In this document: piece by piece, positions 55,510 to 63,831 of the stretch
Layout of the letters: each line of letters starts with the position of its first letter
Position numbering within the stretch: the stretch's first letter is position 1
Assembly (NCBI RefSeq): GCF_900102485.1
Contig: NZ_FNBX01000016.1
Span: forward strand, 1 to 64,000
Length of the DNA: 64,000 bases
Reading direction: 5' to 3'
Source: Desulfovibrio legallii
GTDB taxonomy: Bacteria; Desulfobacterota; Desulfovibrionia; Desulfovibrionales; Desulfovibrionaceae
Notes under the pieces: generated by a model
The model's database searches: none
What the model was told of the DNA's origin: nothing
What the model saw: only the letters and a program-made list of their open reading frames with translations
Position numbers and translations under genes: made by a program

Positions 55510-55728
55510 GGCCCGGCCGCCGGCTCTGCCGGCCCCGTTACGCGCGCGGCCCTTGCCGGAATGCCTCGCGCAAAACAAGGGCCTTGCCCGTTGCGCGAAC
55601 GCGCCGGGCGCAGCCGGCCCGGGAAGACGGCACTTGAAATGCCCCGGTGCTTGCGGCTATGCTGGGGCGACGTCCGCGCGTCTTTTGGCGGCCCTGCCGC
55701 CATGACCCCAACCCCAAAGGAGCTTCGC

Positions 55729-56157
55729 GTGAAAAAGACACTGCTGAGTCTGGCCCTGGCCCTGGCCCTGGCGGCGCCCTGCGCCCCGGCCCTGGCCGCC
55801 GACGACGGACCGCACACCACGCGCAATAACCCCGTGGAACAATTCACGGGAGCCGTCTGGCAACGCACCGAAGAATCTGAAAAAGCCTCCTTCCTCTTCG
55901 GGGTGGAAACCGCCATTACCGTGGAATACTTTGTTAACGCCAAACTGACCGAAAAAGCCGCCAAGGCCGGCAAACGCCCGGTCTACACCCTCTCCCCCTT
56001 TGAAAAAGGCTGGATGAAGGCCTTCAAGGGCATGAACCGGGCCCAGGTGGCGGCCGAAGTGGACAAGTGGTACGCCGCCAACCCACAGAGCCTCGACCGC
56101 CCGGTCATGGAAGTGATCTGGTATGAACTCATCGCGCCCCGTCTGGCCGCCAAGTAA
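55729..56157 (+). CDS. Small secreted protein, function unknown
   Basis: A 142-residue protein with a Sec signal (KKTLLSLALALALAAPCAPALAA, cleavage after ALA-A) and a mature part of about 118 residues without Cys. It contains FLFGVETAITVEYFVNAKLTEKAAK and a C-terminal VMEVIWYELIAPRL helix. No family is recognised. The GTG at 55729 is preferred because AAAGGAG lies 7 bases before it; the ATG at 55702 has no such site. It may work with the small lipoprotein that follows 30 bp downstream. Confidence 0.7.
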   Translation: MKKTLLSLALALALAAPCAPALAADDGPHTTRNNPVEQFTGAVWQRTEESEKASFLFGVETAITVEYFVNAKLTEKAAKAGKRPVYTLSPFEKGWMKAFKGMNRAQVAAEVDKWYAANPQSLDRPVMEVIWYELIAPRLAAK

Positions 56158-56187
56158 GTGGCCGCACGGCAGCGCAAGGAGATTGCT

Positions 56188-56430
56188 ATGAAAAAATTCC
56201 TGATGATCGGCCTTCTGGCCGCAGTGGTGGCCAGCGGCCTCGGCTGCACCAACATGAGCAAAACCCAGCAGGGCGTGGCCAGCGGCGCGGCCCTGGGCGC
56301 TCTGGGCGGCGCAGGCGTGGCCGCCATAGCCGGCGGCTCCGCAGGTTGGGGCGCGCTGACCGGCGCGGGCGTGGGTGCCTTGGCCGGCGGCATTATCGGC
56401 CACGAGCAAAGCAAGAACAAAGGCTGGTAA
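56188..56430 (+). CDS. Glycine-zipper lipoprotein
   Basis: An 80-residue protein with a lipoprotein signal (MKKFLMIGLLAAVVASGLGC) and a Gly/Ala-zipper of the YMGG type (GVASGAALGALGGAGVAAIA and GALTGAGVGALAGGIIGHE) that inserts in membranes. This is the build of SlyB/OmpA-like small lipoproteins. AAGGAG precedes the ATG. It is followed by a strong terminator. Confidence 0.82.
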   Translation: MKKFLMIGLLAAVVASGLGCTNMSKTQQGVASGAALGALGGAGVAAIAGGSAGWGALTGAGVGALAGGIIGHEQSKNKGW

Positions 56431-56473
56431 CAAACCGGCCCGCCCGGCGGGGGGAAAGCCTCCCGCCACAGAG

Positions 56474-56501
56474 AGGCCGCCCTTGCCGGGCGGCCTTTTT
56501 T
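56474..56501 (+). terminator. Terminator after the glycine-zipper lipoprotein
   Basis: A perfect 9-bp stem (AGGCCGCCC and complement, 56474-56482 and 56488-56496) with a 5-base loop and a T6 tail. Confidence 0.9.
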
Positions 56502-56537
56502 GTCCTGATCCGGCCCGAGCCCTGTGCCGGATTTCAC

Positions 56538-56566
56538 TTGCCCAACGCTTTTTTTGGGCTCATAAT
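56538..56566 (+). promoter_or_regulatory. Sigma-70 promoter of galU
   Basis: TTGCCC (56538-56543), a 17-base spacer and CATAAT (56561-56566), 34 bp before the galU start. Confidence 0.65.
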
Positions 56567-56600
56567 TACAGGCAAATCCCCCCTAAAACCGGAGGCAGAC

Positions 56601-57473
56601 ATGAAGGATATTCGCAAGGTCGTCATCCCCGTAGCCGGATGGGGCACGCGCTCCCTGCCAGCCACCAAGAATATTCCTAAGGAAATGCTGCCCATCTACA
56701 ACAAACCTGTCATCCAGTATGTTGTGGAGGAGGCCCAGCGCGCCGATATTGAAGACGTCATCTTCGTCACCAACCGGGACAAGAGCGTCATTGAAGACCA
56801 CTTTGACTACAACCTGCAGCTGGAAGCCGTGCTCCAACGGGCGGGCAAACTGGACAAGCTGGCCGAGGTGCGCCGCGTGGCGGAAATGGTCAACATCATG
56901 TCCGTGCGCCAGAAAAAGCAGCTGGGCCTGGGGCATGCCGTGCTCTGCGCCCGCGAGCTGGTGCGGGGCGATCCCTTTGCCATTATGGTGGGCGACGACC
57001 TCATGTTCGGTGGCGTGCCCGGCATCGGTCAGCTCAAGGAAGTGGCCCTGGCCGAAAACATGCCCGTCATTGGGGTCATGGAAGTGCCGTGGGAAAAAGT
57101 CGACCGCTATGGCATTATTGACGGCGAAGAAGTGACCCCTGGCGTCTACCGCGTCAAAAGCATGGTGGAAAAACCCCGGCGGGAAGACGCGCCCTCGCGC
57201 CTGGCCATTGTGGGCCGCTACATCCTTACGCCGGACATTTTCGACTATCTGGAAAAAGTCACGCCCGGCCACGGCGGCGAAATTCAGCTTACAGACGCCC
57301 TGCAGGCCATGGCCCAGGAACGGGGCATAATGGCCGTGCGTATGACCGGCATGCGCTTTGACGCCGGCGACTGGGCCGAATTTCTCACCGCCAACATCTA
57401 TTTTGCCCTGCAGGACGAAGAGCTGCGCTACGAGCTGCTGGACAAGCTGCGCAAGATCGTGCAGTTCCATTAG
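56601..57473 (+). CDS. galU: UTP--glucose-1-phosphate uridylyltransferase
   Basis: A 290-residue nucleotidyltransferase. Seen are VVIPVAGWGTRSLPATKNIPKEMLPI at the N-terminus, the GLGHAVLCAREL loop, MVGDDLMFG (metal-binding Asp) and GRYILTPDIFDYL. It makes UDP-glucose for cell-envelope polysaccharides. The ATG at 56601 has GGAGG before it. The TAG stop is also the first three bases of the dispersed repeat that follows. Confidence 0.95.
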   Translation: MKDIRKVVIPVAGWGTRSLPATKNIPKEMLPIYNKPVIQYVVEEAQRADIEDVIFVTNRDKSVIEDHFDYNLQLEAVLQRAGKLDKLAEVRRVAEMVNIMSVRQKKQLGLGHAVLCARELVRGDPFAIMVGDDLMFGGVPGIGQLKEVALAENMPVIGVMEVPWEKVDRYGIIDGEEVTPGVYRVKSMVEKPRREDAPSRLAIVGRYILTPDIFDYLEKVTPGHGGEIQLTDALQAMAQERGIMAVRMTGMRFDAGDWAEFLTANIYFALQDEELRYELLDKLRKIVQFH

Positions 57474-57598
57474 AGCAGATTAACTTTGAGGATATGCATT
57501 CTCAAAGTTTGCGGCACGCTTGTTTCGGCGCTTATCTGCGCAAATAAATTGCGCTTACGCCGCCACAGAGGGCTTCTGCTCACGCAGCCGCTACGGCA
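57471..57598 (+). repeat. Dispersed structured repeat, copy C
   Basis: About 128 bp, forward. It starts with the galU stop codon (TAGAGCAGAT). Arms AACTTTGAGGAT (57482-57493) and ATTCTCAAAGTT (57498-57509) pair with one G-T. Then GCGCTTATCTGCGCAAATAA, a TTGCGCTTACGCC block and CTGCTCACGCAGCCG follow. The right-end inverted repeat is missing. Confidence 0.85.
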
Positions 57599-57690
57599 GG
57601 TCATGTGCGCCATGCGCCAGGGCCTGACTCCGTTCGCGCACAGTTCCCAAAGGCGCGCAGGCTGCCCTGCTGCGCGCCCGCGTTTTCCCG

Positions 57691-57720
57691 CCCCTCCGCA
57701 GGCCGCGCCCGCGGAGGGGT
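57691..57720. other. GC-rich hairpin upstream of priA
   Basis: Nine-base arms CCCCTCCGC and GCGGAGGGG around an 11-base loop, about 26 bp before the priA start. It may be a leader hairpin of the priA mRNA or a weak terminator. Confidence 0.4.
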
Positions 57721-57745
57721 TCGTTTACACCCCAGAGAGCATTGC

Positions 57746-60103
57746 ATGTACGCCACCGTTGCCCTGTTGAGCCCGCCCTACGCCAGTCTGAGCTACAGTC
57801 TGCCGCCCGAATTTCCCGTGGATTTCTGGCGGCCCGGCCTGCGTGTGGCCGCACCTCTGGGCCGGGGAACCCTGCGTGCCGCCGTGCTGCTGGAGACCAG
57901 CGCCCAGGTGGATCTGCCGCCAGGCGTCGCCTGCAAATCCCTGTTCTGGCCCCTGGAGGCCGCCCCCTTGCTCCCGACGGATCTGCTGGCCCTGGCCCAG
58001 GACCTAGCCCGACGCCAGGGGCTTGCGCCCGGCCACATCCTGGGGCATGTGCTGCCCGCGGGCCTGCGCAAAACAGACGTGCGTCTGCACTGCCTGCAGG
58101 AGGGCCGGGCAGCAGTCTGGTCGCTGGCGCGGCTGCGCGCGGCGGACCAGGCGGCCCGGACGGCCCTGGCTGCTGCCCTGCTCTCCGGCGCGGCCCGGCT
58201 GCTCCCCCCAGGCACGGACGCGGCCAGCACCGAGCTCTGCCTGCTGCGCGCGGACCCGCCCTGGCCTGTGCGGCCTGCCGCCGCCCGGCAGATTGCTGTG
58301 CTGGAGTATCTGCACGCCCACGGGGCCGTGTGCCGTCGGCAGGTGCTTCGGGATCTGGGCCGGCAGGCCGCTCCGGCCCTGCGCGCCCTGCTGACCGCCG
58401 GGCATGTGGCCCTGAGCCGGGAGGATGCGGAAGACCCGGCGGACGCCCTGGAACAGAGCCTGCTTCCGCCGCCCCCGGCCCCCTTTGCCCTCAATGCCGA
58501 CCAGGCTGACGCCCTGGCCGACCTGCTGGCGGCCCTGCAGACCGACGCGCCAGCCTCCCGCCTGCTTTTCGGCGTGACGGGCAGCGGCAAGACGGCCGTG
58601 TATCTGGAGCTGGCCAAGGCCTGCCTTGCGGCGGGCAAAAGCCTGCTCCTGCTCGCGCCGGAGGTGGCCTTAGCGCATAAACTCAGGCGGGACGCGGCCT
58701 GCGCTCTGCCCGGAACGCCGCTCTACTTCCACCACGGCTACCAGACCCCGGCGCGGCGGGAAGCCACCTTCCGTCAGCTGGCGGAGCGCAAAGAACCCTG
58801 CCTGGTGGTGGGCACACGCTCCGCGCTGTTCCTGCCCGTGCCGCGTCTGGGCTGCATTGTGCTGGATGAAGAGCACGACGGCTCCTTCAAACAGGAAGAA
58901 AGCCTGGCCTATCAGGCCAAGGAGGTGGCCTGGTTCCGTGCGGCCCAGGCCCGCGGCCTGCTGGTGCTGGGTTCAGCCACGCCGGATCTCAAGACCTTTT
59001 ATGCGGCGGAAACCGGCCGCCTGCCCCTGCTGCGCCTGCCGCGGCGCGTAGGCGGCCGGGATCTGCCGCCGGTGGAGCTGGTGGACATCAGCGGCCTTGC
59101 CCCTGCGGCCGGGCAAGGCATGCTGGCTCCGGCCAGCGAAGAGGCCTTGCGCGCCGTCGTCTCCAGGGGGGAGCAGGCCGTGGTGCTGCTCAACCGCCGG
59201 GGCTACGCTCCCCTTATGTACTGTCTGGACTGTGGCCGCGTGCTGCGCTGCCCCCAGTGCGAAATCGGCCTGACCTACCATAAGGGGCTGGAGCGCCTGG
59301 TCTGCCACTACTGCGGCTACAGCCTACCCTTCCCTTCGCCCTGCCCCCACTGCGGCGGTACGGACTACCTGCCCCTGGGCGAGGGCACCGAACGCCTGGC
59401 CGAGCGCTTGGGCGTGCTGGCTGCCGGCCCCGTGCTGCGCCTGGATCGGGACAGTACCCGCCGCCCCGGCCGCATGGAGGAAATCCTCGCCGCCTTTGCC
59501 CGGCAGGAAGCGCCCATCCTGGTGGGCACGCAGATGCTCTCCAAGGGGCACCATTTCCCGCAGGTAACCCTGGTGGTGGTGGCCGACGCGGACCTGGGGC
59601 TGAACCTGCCGGACTATCGGGCGGCGGAGCGCACCTTTCAGCTTCTGGTGCAGTCCGCGGGCCGGGCCGGCCGGGGAGAAAAGCCCGGCCGCGTGCTCAT
59701 CCAGACCCGCGACGTGAGCCACTACTGCTGGGAATTCGTGCGCACGGCGGACTACGAAGGCTTTTACCAGGCAGAGCTGGCCCGCCGCCGCCTGCGGCGT
59801 TATCCGCCCTTCGTGCGCCTGGCCCTGGTGCGCATTTCTTTTGAAAAAGACGCTCAGGACGGCCCCCCGGCCCTGGCCGAAATGGCCGCCGCCATGCGCG
59901 GCAAGGCCAAGGAGCTGGGCGTGCAGATGCTGGGGCCCGCCCCCGCGCCTTTAGCCCTGCTGCGCGGGCGCAAGCGTTTTTCCTGCCTGCTCAAAGCGCA
60001 GGACTGGCAGGCCCTGCGGCAGGTCTTTTTTTTCGCGCAGCGGCAAAAAGCGGCCGCGCGGCTGAGACTTTTTCTTGACCTTGATCCCGTAAATATGTTG
60101 TGA
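57746..60103 (+). CDS. priA: Primosomal protein N' (replication restart helicase PriA)
   Basis: A 785-residue helicase. The N-terminal 3'-OH binding and winged-helix parts are followed by the helicase core: GVTGSGKTAVYLE (Walker A), DEEHDGSFKQ (DEEH box) and QSAGRAGRGE (motif VI). Eight Cys of the zinc module are seen in CLDCGRVLRCPQC and CHYCGYS...CPHCGG. It reloads the replicative helicase at stalled forks. The ATG at 57746 is the first in-frame start after the intergenic hairpin; the ribosome binding site is weak (GAGAG). Confidence 0.92.
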   Translation: MYATVALLSPPYASLSYSLPPEFPVDFWRPGLRVAAPLGRGTLRAAVLLETSAQVDLPPGVACKSLFWPLEAAPLLPTDLLALAQDLARRQGLAPGHILGHVLPAGLRKTDVRLHCLQEGRAAVWSLARLRAADQAARTALAAALLSGAARLLPPGTDAASTELCLLRADPPWPVRPAAARQIAVLEYLHAHGAVCRRQVLRDLGRQAAPALRALLTAGHVALSREDAEDPADALEQSLLPPPPAPFALNADQADALADLLAALQTDAPASRLLFGVTGSGKTAVYLELAKACLAAGKSLLLLAPEVALAHKLRRDAACALPGTPLYFHHGYQTPARREATFRQLAERKEPCLVVGTRSALFLPVPRLGCIVLDEEHDGSFKQEESLAYQAKEVAWFRAAQARGLLVLGSATPDLKTFYAAETGRLPLLRLPRRVGGRDLPPVELVDISGLAPAAGQGMLAPASEEALRAVVSRGEQAVVLLNRRGYAPLMYCLDCGRVLRCPQCEIGLTYHKGLERLVCHYCGYSLPFPSPCPHCGGTDYLPLGEGTERLAERLGVLAAGPVLRLDRDSTRRPGRMEEILAAFARQEAPILVGTQMLSKGHHFPQVTLVVVADADLGLNLPDYRAAERTFQLLVQSAGRAGRGEKPGRVLIQTRDVSHYCWEFVRTADYEGFYQAELARRRLRRYPPFVRLALVRISFEKDAQDGPPALAEMAAAMRGKAKELGVQMLGPAPAPLALLRGRKRFSCLLKAQDWQALRQVFFFAQRQKAAARLRLFLDLDPVNML

Positions 60104-60181
60104 ATCTCCTTCGTATCCGCGCCGCGGCGTATGGTCGACGGCGCATTTCTCAGCACGTCATTATAGGGAATTGGAGGAGCA

Positions 60182-61465
60182 ATGCGGGGTCTGCGCGCGT
60201 GTGTTTTGGGCCTGGCGCTGGTGTTATGCTGCGCGTCCGTGGCAGGGGCCGAGGGGTTCGCCCTCAACGAATGGAGCGCCAGGGGCGTTTCCCTGGCAGG
60301 CGGCATGGTGGGCCGGGCCGACGACCCTTCGGCCCTGGCGTACAATGCGGCCGGCATTACCCAGCTGCCGGGCACGCAGGCCATGGGCGGATTTGCCTTT
60401 ATTGCGCCCTCCGGCAGCATCAAGGCCGATATGCAGGACGGCAGCGATCACACCACCTACACCAAACCCGCTGTATGGACAGCCCCCCACGCCTACCTGA
60501 CGCAACAGCTCAACGAGCGCGTCTGGCTGGGCCTGGCGGCCTTTTCCCGCTTCGGCCTGGGCAACAGCTTTTCCGGCAACTGGGACGGCCGCTACAATGT
60601 CTATGACGTGGGCGTGCAGACCTTTTCCTTTGTGCCCACCCTGGCCGTAAAGCTCAACGACGTGTTTTCGGTTTCCGCCGGGGTGGAAGCCATGTACGCC
60701 CACATGTACCTGGGCAACAAAATTCCCACCGTCACCTCCACGGGCCAGCGCTACGACAACGACATGCAGCTGGAAGGCACGGGCTGGGGCATGGGCGCGC
60801 AGTTCGGCCTGCACATGCGCCTCAACGACCAGTGGTCCGTGGGCCTGAGCTACAAAAGCCAGGTAACCATGCGCCTGGACGGCGATGTGGAATTTGGCCA
60901 TCACGACCAGAACATGCTTATCAAGATGGGCCAGCACCTGCCCCGCGCCGAGGATTGCTCCGCCAACACAACCCTGCAGCTGCCCGATTCCGCCGCTCTG
61001 GGCATTGCCTACAAGCCTCTGGAAAACCTGAGCTTCGAGGTAGGGGCCGTGTGGACGCGCTGGTCCACCTACAACGCCCTGAACATCTACATGGATAACG
61101 GTTACGGCTCCGTCAACAACAAGGAGTGGCGGGACGGCTGGAACTTCAACGCCAGTGTGGAATACCGCCCCCTGGACTGGTGGGCTCTGCGCGCCGGCTT
61201 TGCCTATGAAACGCCGGTACTCAATGAAGACCACGCGGACTACATCATGCCGGTCAACGGTCGCCAGATGCTCAGCCTGGGCACGGGCTTCGCCTGGAAC
61301 AACTGGACCCTGGACCTGGCCTACGCCCATTTCTGGATCAACAGCACGGACTATGACCGCACCGACGCCAACGGCATCCGCAACCAGCTCACCGGCATCC
61401 GCGGCGGGCACTCGGAAAACGTCTCGGCCAACGTCTACATGGTTTCCCTGGCCTACGCCTTTTAG
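60182..61465 (+). CDS. Outer-membrane transporter, FadL/OmpP1 family
   Basis: A 427-residue protein with a Sec signal (to about residue 23, ending VAGAEGF) and a beta-barrel ending in VSLAYAF (C-terminal Phe). FALNEWSARGVSLAGGMVGRADDPSALAYNAAGI is the conserved FadL N-terminal hatch segment. It takes up hydrophobic compounds such as long-chain fatty acids. GGAGGAGC precedes the ATG. The TAG stop coincides with the start of repeat copy D. Confidence 0.88.
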   Translation: MRGLRACVLGLALVLCCASVAGAEGFALNEWSARGVSLAGGMVGRADDPSALAYNAAGITQLPGTQAMGGFAFIAPSGSIKADMQDGSDHTTYTKPAVWTAPHAYLTQQLNERVWLGLAAFSRFGLGNSFSGNWDGRYNVYDVGVQTFSFVPTLAVKLNDVFSVSAGVEAMYAHMYLGNKIPTVTSTGQRYDNDMQLEGTGWGMGAQFGLHMRLNDQWSVGLSYKSQVTMRLDGDVEFGHHDQNMLIKMGQHLPRAEDCSANTTLQLPDSAALGIAYKPLENLSFEVGAVWTRWSTYNALNIYMDNGYGSVNNKEWRDGWNFNASVEYRPLDWWALRAGFAYETPVLNEDHADYIMPVNGRQMLSLGTGFAWNNWTLDLAYAHFWINSTDYDRTDANGIRNQLTGIRGGHSENVSANVYMVSLAYAF

Positions 61466-61600
61466 AGCATTTTAACGTTGAGAATATGCAGGTCAAGGGT
61501 TACAACACGCTCGTTTCGGCGCTTACCAGCGCAATAAATTGCGCTACGCCTGCACGGCAGGCGTCTGCTCACGCAGCCGTCAGGGCATTTCAACGTTGCA
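61463..61600 (+). repeat. Dispersed structured repeat, copy D (diverged)
   Basis: About 138 bp, forward, starting with the TAG stop of the FadL gene. The left inverted repeat is degraded (AACGTTGAGAATATGCAGGT). The internal GCGCTTACCAGCGC and GCGCAATAAATTGCGC hairpins, CTGCTCACGCAGCCGTC and GGGCATTTCAACGTTG are kept. Confidence 0.8.
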
Positions 61601-61831
61601 AGTCCATACTGCCGCCGCCAGCGCAGGCCCGATGCGCGCAAGCGGCTGGGCAAACAGGCGTGGGCACAACGGCGCAGGCGCGGCCAGCCCGCCATGGCCG
61701 AAGCCGCCATCCAGCGCAATACTCCTAGTTGTACACTGAAGTATAGAAAAGTTATTGACAATCTCTAACAGCTGCGCCAGAGTGGTGGCTGCCCTTGACA
61801 TTTGTGAGGGACAGCACACAGGAGGACTGCC
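61601..61831. other. Intergenic region before the small beta-barrel gene
   Basis: I see no gene. Two TTGACA boxes occur (near 61755 and 61795) without a convincing -10 at the right distance, and CAGGAGGAC is the ribosome binding site of the next gene. Confidence 0.4.
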
Positions 61832-62509
61832 ATGAAACGCATCATCGCCGCACTGGCACTTGTTTTGACCCTGGCCCTGCCGGGCATGGCCGCTGCCGAG
61901 GGCACGGGCATGTATCTGGCTCCTAAATTTCTTATGAGCATCCAAAGCACCGGCAATACCGAGCGCACCGACGCCTTGGCCGGCACCGGCGTGGACAGCT
62001 ACAATCAGTTCACCCTGGGCGGCGCCTTTGCCCTGGGCTACGACTTCTGGCCGCAACAGATGCTCCCCTTGCGCGCGGAAGTGGAATTCGCCCTGCGCGG
62101 CAACAACGAAAAAACCTGGAGCGACGGCGGCCAGTACATCCAGGAAGTGAAAGGCACCTGGAACAGCTCCACCCTTTTCGCCAACCTGTTCTGGGATTTC
62201 CACAACGACTCGGCCTTCACCCCCTATGTGGGCGCGGGCCTCGGTCTGGCCTTCAACTATGTGGGCTATGACTTTACCGACAATAACGGCAACAAGTTCT
62301 CCGCCGACGACCGCTTCACCAACTTTGCCTGGAACGTGGGCGCGGGCGTGGCCTACAACTTCAACGAAAACTTCGCCATTGACGCCTCCTACCGCTTTGT
62401 GGGCCTGGGCTACAACGAAGTGAGCGCCACCAACGGCGGCCGCAAGTACGAAATCGGCAACCGCCCCTACAACAACGAATTCATGGTGGGCCTGCGCTTC
62501 GCTTTCTGA
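61832..62509 (+). CDS. Small outer-membrane beta-barrel protein
   Basis: A 225-residue protein with a Sec signal (ALALVLTLALPGMAAAEG) and a mature part of about 200 residues with alternating aromatic/polar beta strands. It has SSTLFANLFWDFHNDSAFTPYVGAGLGLAF, which is typical of OmpA/Opa-like 8-strand barrels, and ends LRFAF (C-terminal Phe). AGGAGG precedes the ATG. It is followed by a strong terminator. The function is unknown, possibly a structural or adhesion porin. Confidence 0.83.
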   Translation: MKRIIAALALVLTLALPGMAAAEGTGMYLAPKFLMSIQSTGNTERTDALAGTGVDSYNQFTLGGAFALGYDFWPQQMLPLRAEVEFALRGNNEKTWSDGGQYIQEVKGTWNSSTLFANLFWDFHNDSAFTPYVGAGLGLAFNYVGYDFTDNNGNKFSADDRFTNFAWNVGAGVAYNFNENFAIDASYRFVGLGYNEVSATNGGRKYEIGNRPYNNEFMVGLRFAF

Positions 62510-62539
62510 GCAGCCCCCCCCAACCGCTTTTGCTCCCAG

Positions 62540-62564
62540 CCCCGGCCCTGCCGGGGTTTTTTTT
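62540..62564 (+). terminator. Terminator of the small beta-barrel gene
   Basis: A 7-bp GC stem (CCCCGGC and GCCGGGG, 62540-62546 and 62550-62556) with a 3-base loop and a T8 tail. Confidence 0.92.
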
Positions 62565-62588
62565 GCCCTCACCGCCCCCCAAAATGGC

Positions 62589-62684
62589 ACCAGAGCGGTG
62601 TGCACATGCCGGCCAAGGACACGGCGTGGCCGGCATGTTGGAACGGGCTTCTTAATAAACCACGTCGGCGGTGCACTCTGGCGT
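62589..62684. repeat. Nested inverted repeat
   Basis: Inner perfect 11-bp arms CATGCCGGCCA and TGGCCGGCATG (62605-62615, 62627-62637). An outer pair, CCAGAG with GTGCAC on the left and GTGCACTCTGG on the right, closes a structure of about 96 bp. No gene lies in it. Confidence 0.55.
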
Positions 62685-62756
62685 GCTGCTGTAAGGGGAA
62701 AAAGCCGCTTGGCTGCGACAAGCCGAGGATGCCTTCTCAACGGCACCCCGGGCACT

Positions 62757-62898
62757 CGATCAGATTACCTTTGAGAACAGGCATTCTCAAAGTTTACGGC
62801 ACGCGCGCTTCGGCGCTTAACAGCGCAAATAACTTGCGCTTACGCCTCCCCAGCGGGCGTCTGCTCACGCAGCCGCCAGGGCATTGCAACGTTGAAAA
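62757..62898 (+). repeat. Dispersed structured repeat, copy E
   Basis: About 142 bp, forward: ACCTTTGAGAACAGGC then ATTCTCAAAGTT (left inverted repeat), CGGCGCTTAACAGCGCAAAT, a CTTGCGCTTACGCCTCC block, GGGCGTCTGCTCACGCAGCC and GGGCATTGCAACGTTGAAA. Its right end abuts the DUF523 stop. Confidence 0.85.
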
Positions 62899-62901
62899 GC
62901 C

Positions 62902-63351
62902 CTAAAAGTGGCCATCCGTCAGCCATGCAGGCAGGTTTTCTTCCGTGAAAAGGTGCAGCCCGTTTTTTTGCAGCAACGGGCCCCACAGGCCATCGCCGGG
63001 CCGCAACGCGCCGCTGAACGTGCCGTCGTACACCTGGCCCAGCCCACAGGAAGGCGAACGGCTTTTAAGGATGGCCGCCGTGCAGCCCTGGCGCAACGCC
63101 AGCGCCGTGCCCCTTTGCGCACCCAGCACAAAGGCGGCCGTCAGATCACCCCCGGCACGGGTGCACACCCGACCCTGGCAAAGCTCACAGGGCGGACGCG
63201 GCACGCTCAGACCGCCCAGCCATTCCGGGCAGGCCGGCACAGCTCGCCCCAAAGCCACCAGGCGCACCACAGGCGGGCAAGACACGACTCTGCCGTCATA
63301 CCGGCACGGAACGCCCGCCAGGCAAGCGCTGACTACAAACCGGCTTTTCAC
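62902..63351 (-). CDS. DUF523 family protein
   Basis: A 149-residue protein. SACLAGVPCRYDG near the N-terminus, ACPEWLGGLSVPRPPCE, and KSRSPSCGLGQVYDGTF are conserved Cys-containing blocks of DUF523. The six or so Cys may bind a metal or cluster. The function is unknown. The GTG at 63351 is preferred because AAAGGA lies about 8 bases before it; the earlier GTG at 63375 has no such site. Family members are about 150 residues. Confidence 0.8.
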   Translation of the reverse strand: MKSRFVVSACLAGVPCRYDGRVVSCPPVVRLVALGRAVPACPEWLGGLSVPRPPCELCQGRVCTRAGGDLTAAFVLGAQRGTALALRQGCTAAILKSRSPSCGLGQVYDGTFSGALRPGDGLWGPLLQKNGLHLFTEENLPAWLTDGHF

Positions 63352-63724
63352 GCAATGACATCCTTTGGGGCGCACGACGATGCTGCGGATGCAAATCCTG
63401 AAGTCTGCAATAGAGCAGATGAACTTTGAGAATATACATTCTCAAAGTTTCCGGCACGCGCCTTCCAGCGGCTAACAGCGCAGTAAATTGCGCTCATCCT
63501 CGGCGGGTGTCTGCTAACGAGCTGACACGGCATTTCAAATTTAAAATTCCCTAGTATCTTGCGGATGTCTGGCAACGGCAAAAAGCCCTTCCGACGCAGG
63601 TAACCGCGCAGAGACATTCACGCCTTTGCGGCGGGCGTTGTGCCGGCTTTTCGCGGTTGCCCGGCGTGCAGCCACTGCAGGCAAACCTGGCACAACAGAC
63701 ATGAGCGCAACCCGCCCGCAAAAA
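63352..63724. other. Intergenic region with repeat copy F
   Basis: Apart from repeat copy F (63411-63551) and the arms of the terminator at 63725 I see no gene; the open frames here are short and without ribosome binding sites. Confidence 0.4.
63411..63551 (+). repeat. Dispersed structured repeat, copy F
   Basis: About 141 bp, forward. It starts TAGAGCAGATGAAC. The left inverted repeat is perfect: AACTTTGAGAAT (63422-63433), ATAC, ATTCTCAAAGTT (63438-63449). The GCGCAGTAAATTGCGC hairpin is present. The right half is more diverged (CTGCTAACGAGCTGACACGG), ending CATTTCAAATTTAAAAT. Confidence 0.85.
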
Positions 63725-63783
63725 GCCGCTCGCTTGTGATGGACAGCCCCAGCAAGCTGGCTCTGCCATCACAAGCGAGCGGC
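63725..63783 (-). terminator. Very long terminator hairpin
   Basis: Perfect 18-bp arms (63725-63742 and 63766-63783, GCCGCTCGCTTGTGATGG and its complement) around a 23-base loop that holds a small inner AGCC/GGCT stem. On the minus strand it is followed by TTTTTG, so it should end the gene at the right edge, whose stop is 49 bp upstream. Confidence 0.75.
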
Positions 63784-63831
63784 GAAAGCTGTGGCGCGCG
63801 TTTGAAAAGAAAAGGCCAAAAGCCCCTTCCG

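Noticed and set aside
51835..55578. 1247-codon antisense frame across carB-carA
   Set aside because: Same GC-shadow effect; carB and carA motifs are on the plus strand.
57486..57770. 94-residue frame over repeat copy C
   Set aside because: Translation of the repeat; similar peptides appear at copies D and E, which could mislead homology searches into a false protein family.
62600..62905. 101-residue frame over the nested hairpin and repeat copy E
   Set aside because: No ribosome binding site; composition follows the non-coding repeats.
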